The notes under the pieces: model-generated | The model's input: the letters and a program-made list of their open reading frames with translations, nothing else | Database searches by the model: none | What the model was told of the DNA's origin: nothing | Origin: a virus | DNA length: 24,614 nt | Virus record (IMG/VR): IMGVR_UViG_3300032053_000493 | Location: 1-24,614 of that record | Strand: one strand, 5' to 3' | Made by a program: the position numbers and the translations under genes | Shown: piece by piece, positions 1-5,946 of the stretch | Layout of the letters: every line of letters starts with the position of its first letter | Position numbering within the stretch: position 1 is the stretch's first letter

Positions 1-151
1 CTTGTGCATCTTTGTTTATTTGTTTGACATCATCTGGATGTAATGAATATTGGGTTCCATGTTCCACTATTGTGTCACACTCTGGTGTCTCTTCTGAGAC
101 AACTCTAACAACCCATTCTCCACTAATTGTTTTATGTATTTTACCTTTCAT
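1..151 (-). CDS. Small conserved-type phage protein (partial, runs off left edge)
   Basis: An open minus-strand frame begins with ATG at 151-149 and stays open for 50 codons to the window edge, so the C-terminus is missing. The start is preceded by an A-rich leader typical of Bacteroidota genes. The visible part looks like a small beta-rich protein: it opens MKGKIHK and contains a GTQYSLHPDDV segment. I cannot assign a function. It is the last gene of the leftward module visible here and lies downstream of a pair of 20-bp repeats that could control it. The plus-strand frame over the same bases is a shadow. Confidence 0.7.
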   Translation of the reverse strand, partial: MKGKIHKTISGEWVVRVVSEETPECDTIVEHGTQYSLHPDDVKQINKDAQ

Positions 152-179
152 AATTTGTTGTTTATTTTCTACATTCCTT

Positions 180-240
180 TGTATAATGTGTATTATATTA
201 CACTTTTTCCTTTGAATTTATGTATAATGCATATTATAAT
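180..240. repeat. Pair of 20-bp direct repeats, operator-like or recombination-site-like
   Basis: Two copies sit at 180-199 (TGTATAATGTGTATTATATT) and 221-240 (TGTATAATGCATATTATAAT). They match at 17 of 20 positions and are 41 bp apart, about four helical turns. Each is close to a palindrome. They lie 30-90 bp upstream of the minus-strand start at 151, where operators would be expected. The core also resembles a XerCD/dif-type core, but AT-rich palindromes can look like that by chance. Confidence 0.5.
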
Positions 241-260
241 GTGTCATTAAAGGGAACTGC

Positions 261-452
261 TCAAGTATTAACCTGTTCCTCTAATAACAAGTTATTACAT
301 TTATTACAATACTGTGGATCAAGGTGTTTTTCTCTAAGAGCAAAGTCTAGTTCTTCTTGTGTAAAGTCTTTATCAGTTTTTATAATCACCCTACATTTGC
401 TACAAAGTAATGCAAGGTTTCCACCATTAAATTTAATTATTGCTTTTTCCAT
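261..452 (-). CDS. Small zinc-ribbon protein
   Basis: This 63-residue protein has two Cys pairs, CSKC near residues 17-20 and CNKC near residues 49-52, the usual layout of a four-cysteine zinc ribbon. Such small zinc-ribbon proteins are common in phages and often bind nucleic acid or act as adaptors; the specific role is unknown. Its ATG shares one base with the TAA of the upstream HNH gene (TAATG at 454-450), so the two are translationally coupled. Together with the zinc pairs in the HNH protein, this makes a small cluster of metal-binding proteins at the end of the transcript. Confidence 0.75.
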   Translation of the reverse strand: MEKAIIKFNGGNLALLCSKCRVIIKTDKDFTQEELDFALREKHLDPQYCNKCNNLLLEEQVNT

Positions 453-838
453 TAGTCTAATCTTGATTGTGAAAACCCTAGTTCTTTAGCTTTTTCAGGG
501 TTAATTTCTATCCAACTATGACACGGTCTACATACAGCAAGCCATGTATTCATATTAAGATAGTTATCTCCTGTTCTACCTGCTTTATGATGTACATCTG
601 TAGCTACACCTGTGCAGCTGACAAGTTTTGCTTGACAACTGGTGTGTACAGCTAAGAATGCTAGTCTTTTTTTAGAATACTCATCCATAGCCACCTGCCT
701 CTTTACAGAGACAGGAGCTATAGATTTAGGCTTTTCTATTTTGTACCAGCATTCTTTACAATACTTATCTTTCTTGTCAGACTTCCATATGTGTTTTAGA
801 CTTTGACATCCCTGGCACATTTTTAGTTTCACTTGCAT
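452..838 (-). CDS. HNH-type endonuclease with N-terminal zinc ribbon
   Basis: The 128-residue protein has an N-terminal four-cysteine ribbon (C8-x2-C11 and C27-x2-C30) followed by an HNH-like core. The core has C68 and C75, the D81-V-H-H84 catalytic-type motif, and C103-x2-C106 followed by H107, then the EINPEKAKELGFS tail I associate with HNH proteins of Bacteroidota phages. The family nicks or cleaves DNA using one metal ion. Nothing here shows whether it is a free-standing homing-type nuclease or a packaging or replication nuclease. Its start overlaps the upstream gene by 62 bp; the overlap is needed to include the first Cys pair, which supports this start. Confidence 0.8.
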   Translation of the reverse strand: MQVKLKMCQGCQSLKHIWKSDKKDKYCKECWYKIEKPKSIAPVSVKRQVAMDEYSKKRLAFLAVHTSCQAKLVSCTGVATDVHHKAGRTGDNYLNMNTWLAVCRPCHSWIEINPEKAKELGFSQSRLD

Positions 839-1025
839 CTGTTTTCTTTTTTCTGATTATTAATCCGTCTTTAACAGATTTACCTAATATACTAACAGGT
901 TGTCTAATAGTATCTAATTCTAAGGGTCCATCTTTCAATAATTCTGCTAGAAGAAGTCTGTCTAGATCATCTTCAGGTGATAGTATTAGTTGTACAGTTC
1001 CATTTGTAACGAATATGTGTTCCAT
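777..1025 (-). CDS. Small acidic/leucine-rich phage protein, unknown function
   Basis: This 82-residue protein opens MEHIFVTNGTVQLIL and contains a PEDDLDRLLLAELL helix-like segment, then a basic tail (IIRKKK). It resembles small conserved phage proteins in which a beta-strand start is followed by an acidic helix, but I cannot name a function. It starts 10 bases after the stop of the 172-residue gene upstream. It overlaps the HNH gene by 62 bp, so its last 20 residues and the HNH zinc-ribbon start are encoded by the same bases in different frames. Confidence 0.65.
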   Translation of the reverse strand: MEHIFVTNGTVQLILSPEDDLDRLLLAELLKDGPLELDTIRQPVSILGKSVKDGLIIRKKKTDASETKNVPGMSKSKTHMEV

Positions 1026-1035
1026 ATTGAGTTTT

Positions 1036-1554
1036 TTAGGTAAGTTGATAAAAATTAGCAGGTAAGATGTTAAATTCTATTAGCTTGTTAGCTATTGCTT
1101 GTCTAGATATACCTAAATCTTTAAAAGGTATAGTAACATCTAGATTATCATCATAACCTTTAACTTTCACCATCTGTTTTGTAATAGGGGATTTAGGAAA
1201 TAGTTTAGTAAACAAACCGTCAATTTTTTCATTAATGATTTCTTGTTTCCAACGGTTTAAAATTCTATGGGCTTTTGTATAAGTCATACTGATGTAGTGT
1301 TTCTTAGATTTAGACATAGTATTTATTTCTTCTTTTGTACAGGCTAGAAAGCCATACACAATTTTTGAATAAAGTTCTTCTTGAACAGGTGTAAAACGAG
1401 TAACTTTTTTAATGTTTTGATACTTAGAAGTACCATTTAACTGAATTTTTTTAATATCAGTGGCATATGTAGTAAACATATGTTTGTTAGAATCTCCATA
1501 GGATATAACTACACCTCTGGAGTTAGCACTGATTGTTTTGTCAGAATTGATCAT
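1036..1554 (-). CDS. Conserved-type phage protein, unknown function
   Basis: The 172-residue protein has no signal peptide or membrane segment. Its middle (about residues 50-110) is basic and helical, with KAHRILNRWKQEI and a serine/lysine stretch. Near residues 148-160 a short GISRQAIANKLIEF segment looks like the recognition part of a helix-turn-helix. That suggests nucleic-acid binding, but it is an inference from one segment. It is the first gene after an intrinsic terminator (1598-1622) and is followed closely by the genes ending with HNH and zinc-ribbon proteins, so these four probably form one transcript. Confidence 0.7.
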   Translation of the reverse strand: MINSDKTISANSRGVVISYGDSNKHMFTTYATDIKKIQLNGTSKYQNIKKVTRFTPVQEELYSKIVYGFLACTKEEINTMSKSKKHYISMTYTKAHRILNRWKQEIINEKIDGLFTKLFPKSPITKQMVKVKGYDDNLDVTIPFKDLGISRQAIANKLIEFNILPANFYQLT

Positions 1555-1597
1555 GGGATTATCATTTTAGGTTAAAAATACAAAATTTCTATATAAT

Positions 1598-1622
1598 AAA
1601 AAAACCCAGAAATTAATCTGGG
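1598..1622 (-). terminator. Rho-independent terminator after the 157-residue gene
   Basis: On the minus strand a CCCAGA/TCTGGG stem of 6 bp (1605-1610 with 1617-1622) encloses a 6-nt loop and is followed directly by seven T residues (complement of 1598-1604). It lies 24 bp beyond the stop of the gene at 1646-2119. Confidence 0.85.
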
Positions 1623-1645
1623 CTTTACTACTTTTTTAGTCTATA

Positions 1646-2119
1646 TTACAAATTAACAAGACCTTTTTTGTTTACACTAAGACCAGTCATAGCCTTTTGT
1701 GCAGTCTGAACTTCTCTTATTTCTTCTGCATTGTCATGCGTAATAAGTTCATCAAAAGCATTGTCATTAGTAGTATAGAACGATTGTCTATAAATAGGTT
1801 GGTCATCTATTCTACAGATAACACCTGTGTCTCCAGCAATCTTCAGATCTCTATCTGGGTTTACTGGGTTAAACGGAGTCAAAGACTCTGTTATCACAAT
1901 TTTACCTGCTAGTTCTTGACCTTCTCTGAAAGCAACTTCAGATAAATCCTCCACTTTACCTTTAATTAAAGCAGATCTTCTTACATTTCTTAACCAACCG
2001 TCATTGTTAATTTGGACAGCTGTTTGTTCTACACGAACATATCCATACTCTGGATTGTTTGTAGACACGCCAATAATGTTACCGTTCTTGTCGGCAACTA
2101 CTCTTACTCTGTTACTCAT
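1646..2119 (-). CDS. Conserved-type soluble phage protein; possible ssDNA-binding protein
   Basis: This 157-residue protein is flanked by intrinsic terminators on both sides, so it is expressed as its own unit, which fits a protein needed in large amounts. Its leader (AACAAAAACCAAAAAAC before ATG) is A-rich and close to leaders of other well-expressed genes here. The sequence begins with short beta strands (RVRVVADKNGNIIGV). A GWLRNVRRSALIKG segment and a long strand (ELAGKIVITESLTPFNP) follow, then DRDLKIAGDTG and a conserved-looking QPIYRQSFY. The strand pattern and aromatic content would fit an OB-fold ssDNA-binding protein, a core function of crAss-like phages, but this is inference. Confidence 0.75.
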   Translation of the reverse strand: MSNRVRVVADKNGNIIGVSTNNPEYGYVRVEQTAVQINNDGWLRNVRRSALIKGKVEDLSEVAFREGQELAGKIVITESLTPFNPVNPDRDLKIAGDTGVICRIDDQPIYRQSFYTTNDNAFDELITHDNAEEIREVQTAQKAMTGLSVNKKGLVNL

Positions 2120-2142
2120 GTTTTTTGGTTTTTGTTATTAAT

Positions 2143-2169
2143 AAAAATCCCCTGGTAGAAACCTAGGGG
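2143..2169 (-). terminator. Rho-independent terminator after the 83-residue gene
   Basis: On the minus strand CCCCT-A-GGT pairs with ACC-AGGGG (one bulged A, 4-nt loop; 2149-2169), followed by ATTTTT. It sits between the stop at 2198 and the start at 2119 and separates those two genes. Confidence 0.85.
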
Positions 2170-2197
2170 AGAAATGAAACGTACACATTGAGAGAAA

Positions 2198-2449
2198 TTA
2201 TTCTTCTTTGTTAAAATCTATATCTAAATCAGTTAGTTTATCTATTTCAGGAATATCTGTTATATCAGGAACTATAAACTCTTCATCTATTACACTACTT
2301 GGTTTAGTTAGTATGGATCCATGCCACGGATTTTCCACTACATCCCCATAATTGTAAGCTACAAGATATTCTAGCTCTTCATCAGACATTTCTACAAATT
2401 GCTCTGTACTTATTTCTATTACTTTCCCATTTGGAAGTTGGTAAAGCAT
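2198..2449 (-). CDS. Small acidic phage protein with LPNGKVIE...DEELEYL motif
   Basis: The 83-residue acidic protein opens MLYQLPNGKVIEIS, followed by MSDEELEYLVAYNYGD and then a proline/aspartate-rich tail (residues 50-83). I recognise this N-terminal pattern as a small family frequent in Bacteroidota and crAss-like phages. Its function is not known to me. No signal peptide, Cys pair or membrane segment is visible. It is followed by a strong terminator. The 84-bp gap upstream carries a 19-bp motif (2521-2539) that recurs near 22774. Confidence 0.75.
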   Translation of the reverse strand: MLYQLPNGKVIEISTEQFVEMSDEELEYLVAYNYGDVVENPWHGSILTKPSSVIDEEFIVPDITDIPEIDKLTDLDIDFNKEE

Positions 2450-2520
2450 TTCTTCATAGTTTAATATGCTTATAAAAATAAGAATATTATTTTATAAATC
2501 AATGAGTTACATACTAAATA

Positions 2521-2539
2521 ACGGATAATAGAGCTATAA
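2521..2539 (-). promoter_or_regulatory. 19-bp motif shared with 22774-22792
   Basis: The minus strand reads TTATAGCTCTATTATCCGT. The plus strand at 22774-22792 is identical except for one base. The motif here overlaps the TAG stop of the upstream gene and lies 72 bp before the next start (2449). The other copy follows the portal stop and lies 92 bp before the next start. A promoter or processing site used by both modules is possible; the role is unknown. Confidence 0.35.
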
Positions 2540-2749
2540 CTTATCTAAATCACCATCTGAACCAGCTTTTTTACCCTTTGGTTTAGAAGTTTTTGTTTCT
2601 CTCATCTTCTTTTTCCAATAAGCATTAGTAGTATTAATATGCTCCTGCTTTTCTGCAAGTTTAACACTACAATCATTTAGTGATTCTTTAAGTTGTTTAA
2701 TTTCTTCCTCTAAAGCTTTTTTACTTGTAAATATATCTTTCCAATTCAT
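2534..2749 (-). CDS. Small coiled-coil protein
   Basis: I place the start at ATG 2749-2747 (MNWKDIF), giving 71 residues. It lies one base after the TAA of the upstream gene (2753-2751), whereas the longer frame starting at 2797 would overlap that gene by 47 bp. Residues 10-45 form a heptad-like helix rich in K/E/L (EEEIKQLKESL), so a coiled coil is likely. The tail (about residues 48-71) is very basic, then acidic (KTSKPKGKKAGSDGD), and looks disordered. It could be a small oligomeric binding protein; no function can be named. Confidence 0.7.
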   Translation of the reverse strand: MNWKDIFTSKKALEEEIKQLKESLNDCSVKLAEKQEHINTTNAYWKKKMRETKTSKPKGKKAGSDGDLDKL

Positions 2750-2750
2750 A

Positions 2751-3293
2751 TTAAATATTTTTAAATTTTGTGAATAATCCACTAAATCTACCACCAACTG
2801 CTACTCCTTCTGTTAAATCTTCCTTTTCCAGTTCTATATCATCTATAAAATCTCCATCTTTAGTAACTTTTTTACCTTTTCTTATAATATTATACATAAG
2901 TGTTTCAGAACTATCTTTGGTTTCTATGGTTACTATTATCACTTCTTTTTTAATGGGTATAGCTTTCCAATTCTTTAAATCTTCTTCATTAGTATCTTTA
3001 CCCACCACTCTCATCCAAGCTTCTGCAGCCCATGCTATACTATGCACTTTAAACTTCTTTTTTAGTTGTTTAAATACGTTTGGTAATACATCATCTACAA
3101 ACTCATCTTTACTATCTTCTGACTTCATAAACTCTTCTGGTATCATTATATGTATAATAGATGGTTTGTTAGAATCATTTTTCTGGTCTCCAAACACTGT
3201 AATATGAGGATTAATCCCACCAGATTCAGCTATAGTTGAGACTAGATATTCTATATAGTTTTCTTTTAAATTATTATGATCTTCTTCTGTCAT
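2751..3293 (-). CDS. Conserved-type acidic phage protein, unknown function
   Basis: The 180-residue soluble protein has mixed alpha/beta character. An N-terminal helix (residues 1-25) is followed by a strand pair (IIHIMIP) near residues 46-52 and an acidic helix. A KVHSIAWAAEAWMR segment comes near residues 80-95, then strands (VIIVTIET) and an acidic, glycine-containing C-terminus (GVAVGGRFSGLF). There is no recognisable catalytic motif or signal peptide. It starts 3 bases after the stop of the gene at 3296-3679 and is followed with one base of spacing by the coiled-coil gene, so it belongs to a tightly packed operon. Confidence 0.7.
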   Translation of the reverse strand: MTEEDHNNLKENYIEYLVSTIAESGGINPHITVFGDQKNDSNKPSIIHIMIPEEFMKSEDSKDEFVDDVLPNVFKQLKKKFKVHSIAWAAEAWMRVVGKDTNEEDLKNWKAIPIKKEVIIVTIETKDSSETLMYNIIRKGKKVTKDGDFIDDIELEKEDLTEGVAVGGRFSGLFTKFKNI

Positions 3294-3295
3294 CT

Positions 3296-3679
3296 TTAAT
3301 AGTTTTTAATAAACGTTACTAAATTATCATATTGCTCTATACAGAAATCTATTACATAATCCATATATGTAGGTTCATATATATATTCCCCATCAGAAAC
3401 ACCACCATTTGTTATAAGAGGTGACTGAAAACATATAAAGACTATAATAAACTCTATACCAAGAGTTAAAGAAACTAATTTAAGAGTTTCCATAAAATTA
3501 TCATACACCTTAAAATGTTTAGGCATTAAATCATCCCCCATTAGCCCACACCATATAATCTTAAGTTTACTCATTGATTGTTCATCATCACTGTAATTAA
3601 ACTTCTTAGGTGGAAACTGTTCTAAAGGTAAAAGTTTTCTGTATATTTCTTTAACTTCAGGTTTTTGTAATTTAGCCAT
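3296..3679 (-). CDS. Conserved-type phage protein, unknown function
   Basis: The 127-residue protein begins MAKLQKPEVKEIYRKLLP. A central LKIIWCGLMGDDLMPKHFKVYDNF segment (written here only as a landmark: residues about 39-63) is followed by a hydrophobic stretch near residues 69-84 (VSLTLGIEFIIVF). The hydrophobic stretch is short for a membrane span and could be a buried helix or strand. The C-terminal third is aromatic and acidic. Its ATG lies one base after the stop of the gene at 3681-4028, indicating operon expression. Function unknown. Confidence 0.65.
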   Translation of the reverse strand: MAKLQKPEVKEIYRKLLPLEQFPPKKFNYSDDEQSMSKLKIIWCGLMGDDLMPKHFKVYDNFMETLKLVSLTLGIEFIIVFICFQSPLITNGGVSDGEYIYEPTYMDYVIDFCIEQYDNLVTFIKNY

Positions 3680-3680
3680 G

Positions 3681-4028
3681 TTATTGTTTTTTAGATATAA
3701 ACAATTTTAATGTACCATCTACATAAGCCAACTCTATTACAAGATTGTTTCCTATGTAAAAAGATTCATCACCGTCTATTACTTCTATGTTAGTCATATT
3801 TTCTAATAGAGTCTTAACAATAGGTGGTTTAGGAAATGAACTCTTAGATATTCTTACACAATAGAGTTTAAGTTCTACAATATAACAGAGAGAATAATCT
3901 ACAGGATACTCTTGATGAATATCAAATAAATGCATGTCTTCCTGTTGTTCAGGATGTATAAGAAAAGCTCTGTCTTGTCCATTTTGTGTTACTAACCATT
4001 CACGGTTATATTTTAGTGTCCCTAGCAT
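3681..4028 (-). CDS. Phage protein of unknown function
   Basis: This 115-residue protein is predicted to be mostly beta strands (WLVTQNGQDRAFLIHP; LCYIVELKLYCVRI; NNLVIELAYVDGTLKLFI). It has no signal peptide, no Cys pair and no catalytic motif that I recognise. The start codon overlaps the end of the small membrane-protein frame at 4006-4113 by 23 bp, which suggests translational coupling with that gene and the lipoprotein before it. The next gene follows after one base. Confidence 0.65.
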   Translation of the reverse strand: MLGTLKYNREWLVTQNGQDRAFLIHPEQQEDMHLFDIHQEYPVDYSLCYIVELKLYCVRISKSSFPKPPIVKTLLENMTNIEVIDGDESFYIGNNLVIELAYVDGTLKLFISKKQ

Positions 4029-4113
4029 ATTCTTTATTTAATTGTTTTAATGCTAATATAGCAAATACCACTGATAGTGTTGCACTAATAGCTGATAGAT
4101 ATAATAATATCAT
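4006..4113 (-). CDS. Tiny single-span membrane protein
   Basis: I identified this 35-residue frame by eye. It starts at ATG 4113-4111, four bases after the stop of the lipoprotein gene at 4118-4252, and ends inside the start of the next gene. The first 22 residues (MILLYLSAISATLSVVFAIL) form one hydrophobic span, followed by a charged tail (KQLNKEYARDTK). The spacing and hydrophobic pattern support a real gene. Small membrane proteins beside small lipoproteins occur in phage lysis and envelope-modifying cassettes, but no function is shown. Confidence 0.55.
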   Translation of the reverse strand: MILLYLSAISATLSVVFAILALKQLNKEYARDTKI

Positions 4114-4117
4114 AGTT

Positions 4118-4252
4118 TTAATTTTTATGGTTATAACGCCAATCACTATATTTCATAGCTTTATTTATTTCTCTCTTGGTGGGTGTCTTACAAATTGTTC
4201 TACGAGAAGAACAACTTGTAAGCACCACAAGCACTATAAGGACCATCCTCAT
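4118..4252 (-). CDS. Tiny lipoprotein (44 residues)
   Basis: The start ATG (4252-4250) overlaps the TGA of the upstream gene in an ATGA arrangement, which strongly supports translation. The first 13 residues are hydrophobic after MRM and end in the lipobox L-T-S-C14, so the mature protein would be a 31-residue basic lipopeptide anchored by Cys14. Mature features include a second Cys (C21), a lysine-rich segment and an aromatic end (YSDWRYNHKN). A lipoprotein this short resembles Rz1-type outer-membrane spanins in size, but there is no proline-rich region. The role is therefore open. Confidence 0.65.
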   Translation of the reverse strand: MRMVLIVLVVLTSCSSRRTICKTPTKREINKAMKYSDWRYNHKN

Positions 4253-4581
4253 ATGCTTTTAACATGTGTGGTTTCGAGAATATCTCCTTTATAAAGTCCC
4301 ATTATTTCTTGTGAGTTTATAAAACTAAGCATGGCAAATAGTTCAGCCATCTCAGCATAATCCATTTCTTTACTAAACTTTGGATTAACTATAAAACCAT
4401 CACCATCATCAGTGACAGTCATAATCTTTTCTCCTCTTCTGTTTTCGTTCCAGTAATGGTTCCTACTATAGTACATAGTGTACACTATACCTGCATCTGT
4501 GATTTCTAATGTTACATCATAATCATGACTATATCCATCTTCACCTGCTGTATCTACAATTTGAAATGTTCTTTTGCTCAT
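4249..4581 (-). CDS. Conserved-type phage protein, unknown function
   Basis: The 110-residue acidic protein is beta-rich in its first half (FQIVDTAGEDGYSHDYDVTLEI; then a second sheet with aromatic residues YTMYYSRNHYW), and helical at the end (AEMAELFAMLSFIN). No signal peptide or catalytic motif is visible. It begins 20 bp after the stop of the gene at 4602-4910 and ends overlapping the lipoprotein start, so it is in the same operon. I do not recognise the family by name. Confidence 0.65.
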   Translation of the reverse strand: MSKRTFQIVDTAGEDGYSHDYDVTLEITDAGIVYTMYYSRNHYWNENRRGEKIMTVTDDGDGFIVNPKFSKEMDYAEMAELFAMLSFINSQEIMGLYKGDILETTHVKSI

Positions 4582-4601
4582 ATTTTAATTTTTTAAATAG
4601 T

Positions 4602-4910
4602 TTAAACTGTTTCTAATTCTGTTTGTTTCAGTAATTCATCCATACTAAAATCAGTGTCGTTGCAATCTTTTATAAGCTCTATAAGCTTTAATAAATTCTC
4701 TTCTGTAAAAGCAAACCTGTTTGCTAAAAAATATTCATATGGATGACAAGACTCATCTAATTCTATTTCTGCTAAATGGAAAGCTAATTGTTTCTGTGGT
4801 AATACAGTGACAGTAAATATCACTGTATATGGCTCACCTTTTTTAACCCATTTGTTAGCAGGGATTTCCTTGGGTCTGTTCTTGTCATTAATACATATAC
4901 ATTCTACCAT
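4602..4910 (-). CDS. Conserved small phage protein with CICINDKNRPKEIP start
   Basis: This 102-residue protein begins MVECICINDKNRPKEIPANKW, then VKKGEPYTVIFTVTV, a pattern I associate with a small family widespread in Bacteroidota phages. The N-terminal half reads like a small beta domain (an SH3-like reading is possible). The C-terminal half is helical and acidic, with a FTEENLLKLIELI helix. The function is unknown to me. It is the first gene after a 229-nt spacer rich in long inverted repeats, whose last closing stem ends about 17 nt before the ATG. Confidence 0.75.
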   Translation of the reverse strand: MVECICINDKNRPKEIPANKWVKKGEPYTVIFTVTVLPQKQLAFHLAEIELDESCHPYEYFLANRFAFTEENLLKLIELIKDCNDTDFSMDELLKQTELETV

Positions 4911-5139
4911 GATGTAAATTTAGTATATCTGGGGGACATAATTTCTAATTTAGAGATTCCGTTGACCACCTAGTTACTGAGGTTGTTTCTAGAAAACAGA
5001 CCGTTCACTGTACGTACTTGGGTCTCACTTCTATACTCTTATGGCTCCCCAGATCATACTATTATTAGTGTTAGTTCCCTCTGAACAATAGACAATTAAC
5101 TTAGTTTGATTAATGGTTTTAAAATTCAACTAACACCAA
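4911..5139 (-). ncRNA. Structured spacer: two large closed stem structures
   Basis: No gene is seen here. A 12-bp stem (5065-5076 with 5128-5139, one G-U pair on the transcribed strand) encloses 51 nt. Next to it, an 8-bp stem (ATCTGGGG 4927-4934 with CCCCAGAT 5047-5054) encloses 112 nt. Inside the second lie AGACC/GGTCT (4998-5002 with 5021-5025) and ACCT/AGGT (4968-4971 with 4980-4983), giving a multibranched layout. Transcribed leftward, it would be the 3' region of the winged-helix gene and the leader of the gene at 4602-4910. Riboregulator, processing signal or independent RNA cannot be told apart. Confidence 0.5.
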
Positions 5140-5421
5140 TTATTTTAATAATATTGTTCTATAAGACTGACCAGGTCCTCTTCTTTCACGGCTTATTACA
5201 CCCTTCTTAAAAAGTTGGTCAAGTATTCTTTTAACAGTGGAATGTCCTACATCACACTCTGCTGATATTCTATTTATACTAACATGTAATTCATTGTTTA
5301 CATCTGCATAAGTACATAAATAGGCATATAGTGCTTTTTGTCCAAAGTTAAAAGAAGGATCTGTTATAACGTCTTTGTTAACTATGCCATAGGCATTTTT
5401 AATACGTGAATTTTGTTTCAT
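5140..5421 (-). CDS. Helix-turn-helix / winged-helix DNA-binding regulator
   Basis: The 93-residue protein has the pattern of the HTH_36-like domain found in phage regulators and replication initiators. YGIVNKDVITDPSFNFGQKALY (landmark: residues 11-32) is followed by a short linker, then S49-INRISAECDVGHSTVKRIL (helix-turn-helix about residues 48-68) and a basic wing (GVISRERRGPGQSYRTI). It likely binds DNA as a transcriptional regulator of the early module. The ATG at 5421 lies two bases after a 24-bp dyad, and a Bacteroidota-type -7 box is just upstream, which suggests autoregulation. Confidence 0.8.
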   Translation of the reverse strand: MKQNSRIKNAYGIVNKDVITDPSFNFGQKALYAYLCTYADVNNELHVSINRISAECDVGHSTVKRILDQLFKKGVISRERRGPGQSYRTILLK

Positions 5422-5422
5422 C

Positions 5423-5446
5423 TGTTGTTTTGTATACTGTACAACA
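5423..5446. promoter_or_regulatory. 24-bp dyad operator candidate in front of the HTH gene
   Basis: The layout is TGTTGT-N3-GTATAC-N3-ACAACA: perfect 6-bp outer arms, a palindromic 6-bp centre and equal 3-bp spacers. It fills the short gap between the stop at 5455 and the HTH start at 5421, overlapping the probable transcription start. It is a strong candidate binding site for the HTH protein itself. Confidence 0.6.
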
Positions 5447-5452
5447 AATATA
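5445..5452 (-). promoter_or_regulatory. Bacteroidota-type -7 promoter element (TATATTTG)
   Basis: The minus strand reads TATATTTG, which fits the TAnnTTTG -7 consensus of Bacteroides promoters. No convincing -33 TTG is visible at the expected distance. It abuts the dyad at 5423-5446 and would drive the HTH gene with a very short leader. Confidence 0.45.
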
Positions 5453-5454
5453 AA

Positions 5455-5946
5455 CTATTCTGATATGGTATAAACCATTTCCATATACTTGTCAAAATTG
5501 TAATTACTCTTTTTAACTAGAGTAATTCTTTTCATGATTTCATGTGTATGTAGTTTTTCTGTTTTTACATCATCAGAAAAGTCTTTTAGTTGACCTAACA
5601 TCTCTAAGATTTTCATCTTAGTTTTTAATTCCCTATCTATATTCTTATCATTAATAACTCTATAGTGTTTATAAGCTGCTTCAGCTAGCTCATGAAAGTT
5701 ATGAAACTGTAATAGTAACAGATCATACTCTTTCTCTGTAGCTAATCCAATAGCTTTCTCTAATATCCCTGTAACTGTTTTAAGTTGTACAGGAGCATCA
5801 TCTAAATCATCATATAGCTCTTCTACTACAAGAGCATTACTAAATGTACAAAAAAATATTTTCTCTCGTACACCATCTCTAATGTCATCCTCTAAGCATA
5901 ATGCTTTATGGATGTTTTCTTCTTCATGCTTAAATTTTTGAAGCAT
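5455..5946 (-). CDS. All-helical phage protein, unknown function
   Basis: I choose ATG 5946-5944 (MLQKFKHEEENIHKAL), giving 163 residues. The open frame extends to 6039, but its upstream part lies over inverted repeats and reads unlike a protein start, while 5946 has an AT-rich Bacteroidota-type leader. The protein is almost wholly helical and acidic, with a landmark FFCTFSNALVVEELYDDLDD near residues 32-51 and an amphipathic helix near EKEYDLLLLQFHNFHELAEAAYK. No signal peptide, zinc site or catalytic motif is seen. It could be a small helical-bundle binding protein. Confidence 0.7.
   Translation of the reverse strand: MLQKFKHEEENIHKALCLEDDIRDGVREKIFFCTFSNALVVEELYDDLDDAPVQLKTVTGILEKAIGLATEKEYDLLLLQFHNFHELAEAAYKHYRVINDKNIDRELKTKMKILEMLGQLKDFSDDVKTEKLHTHEIMKRITLVKKSNYNFDKYMEMVYTISE

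Noticed and set aside
12-489. Plus-strand frames over the left edge
   Set aside because: They are antisense to two plausible minus-strand genes (1-151 and 261-452) and read as Cys/Leu/Ser-rich shadows.
2770-3207. 145-codon plus-strand frame
   Set aside because: It is antisense to the 180-residue minus-strand gene and has the Ser/Leu/Ile-rich look of a reverse-strand shadow.
3986-4294. 102-codon plus-strand frame
   Set aside because: The opposite strand carries a coupled lipoprotein and membrane protein that fit the gap exactly with ATGA and 4-bp spacing.
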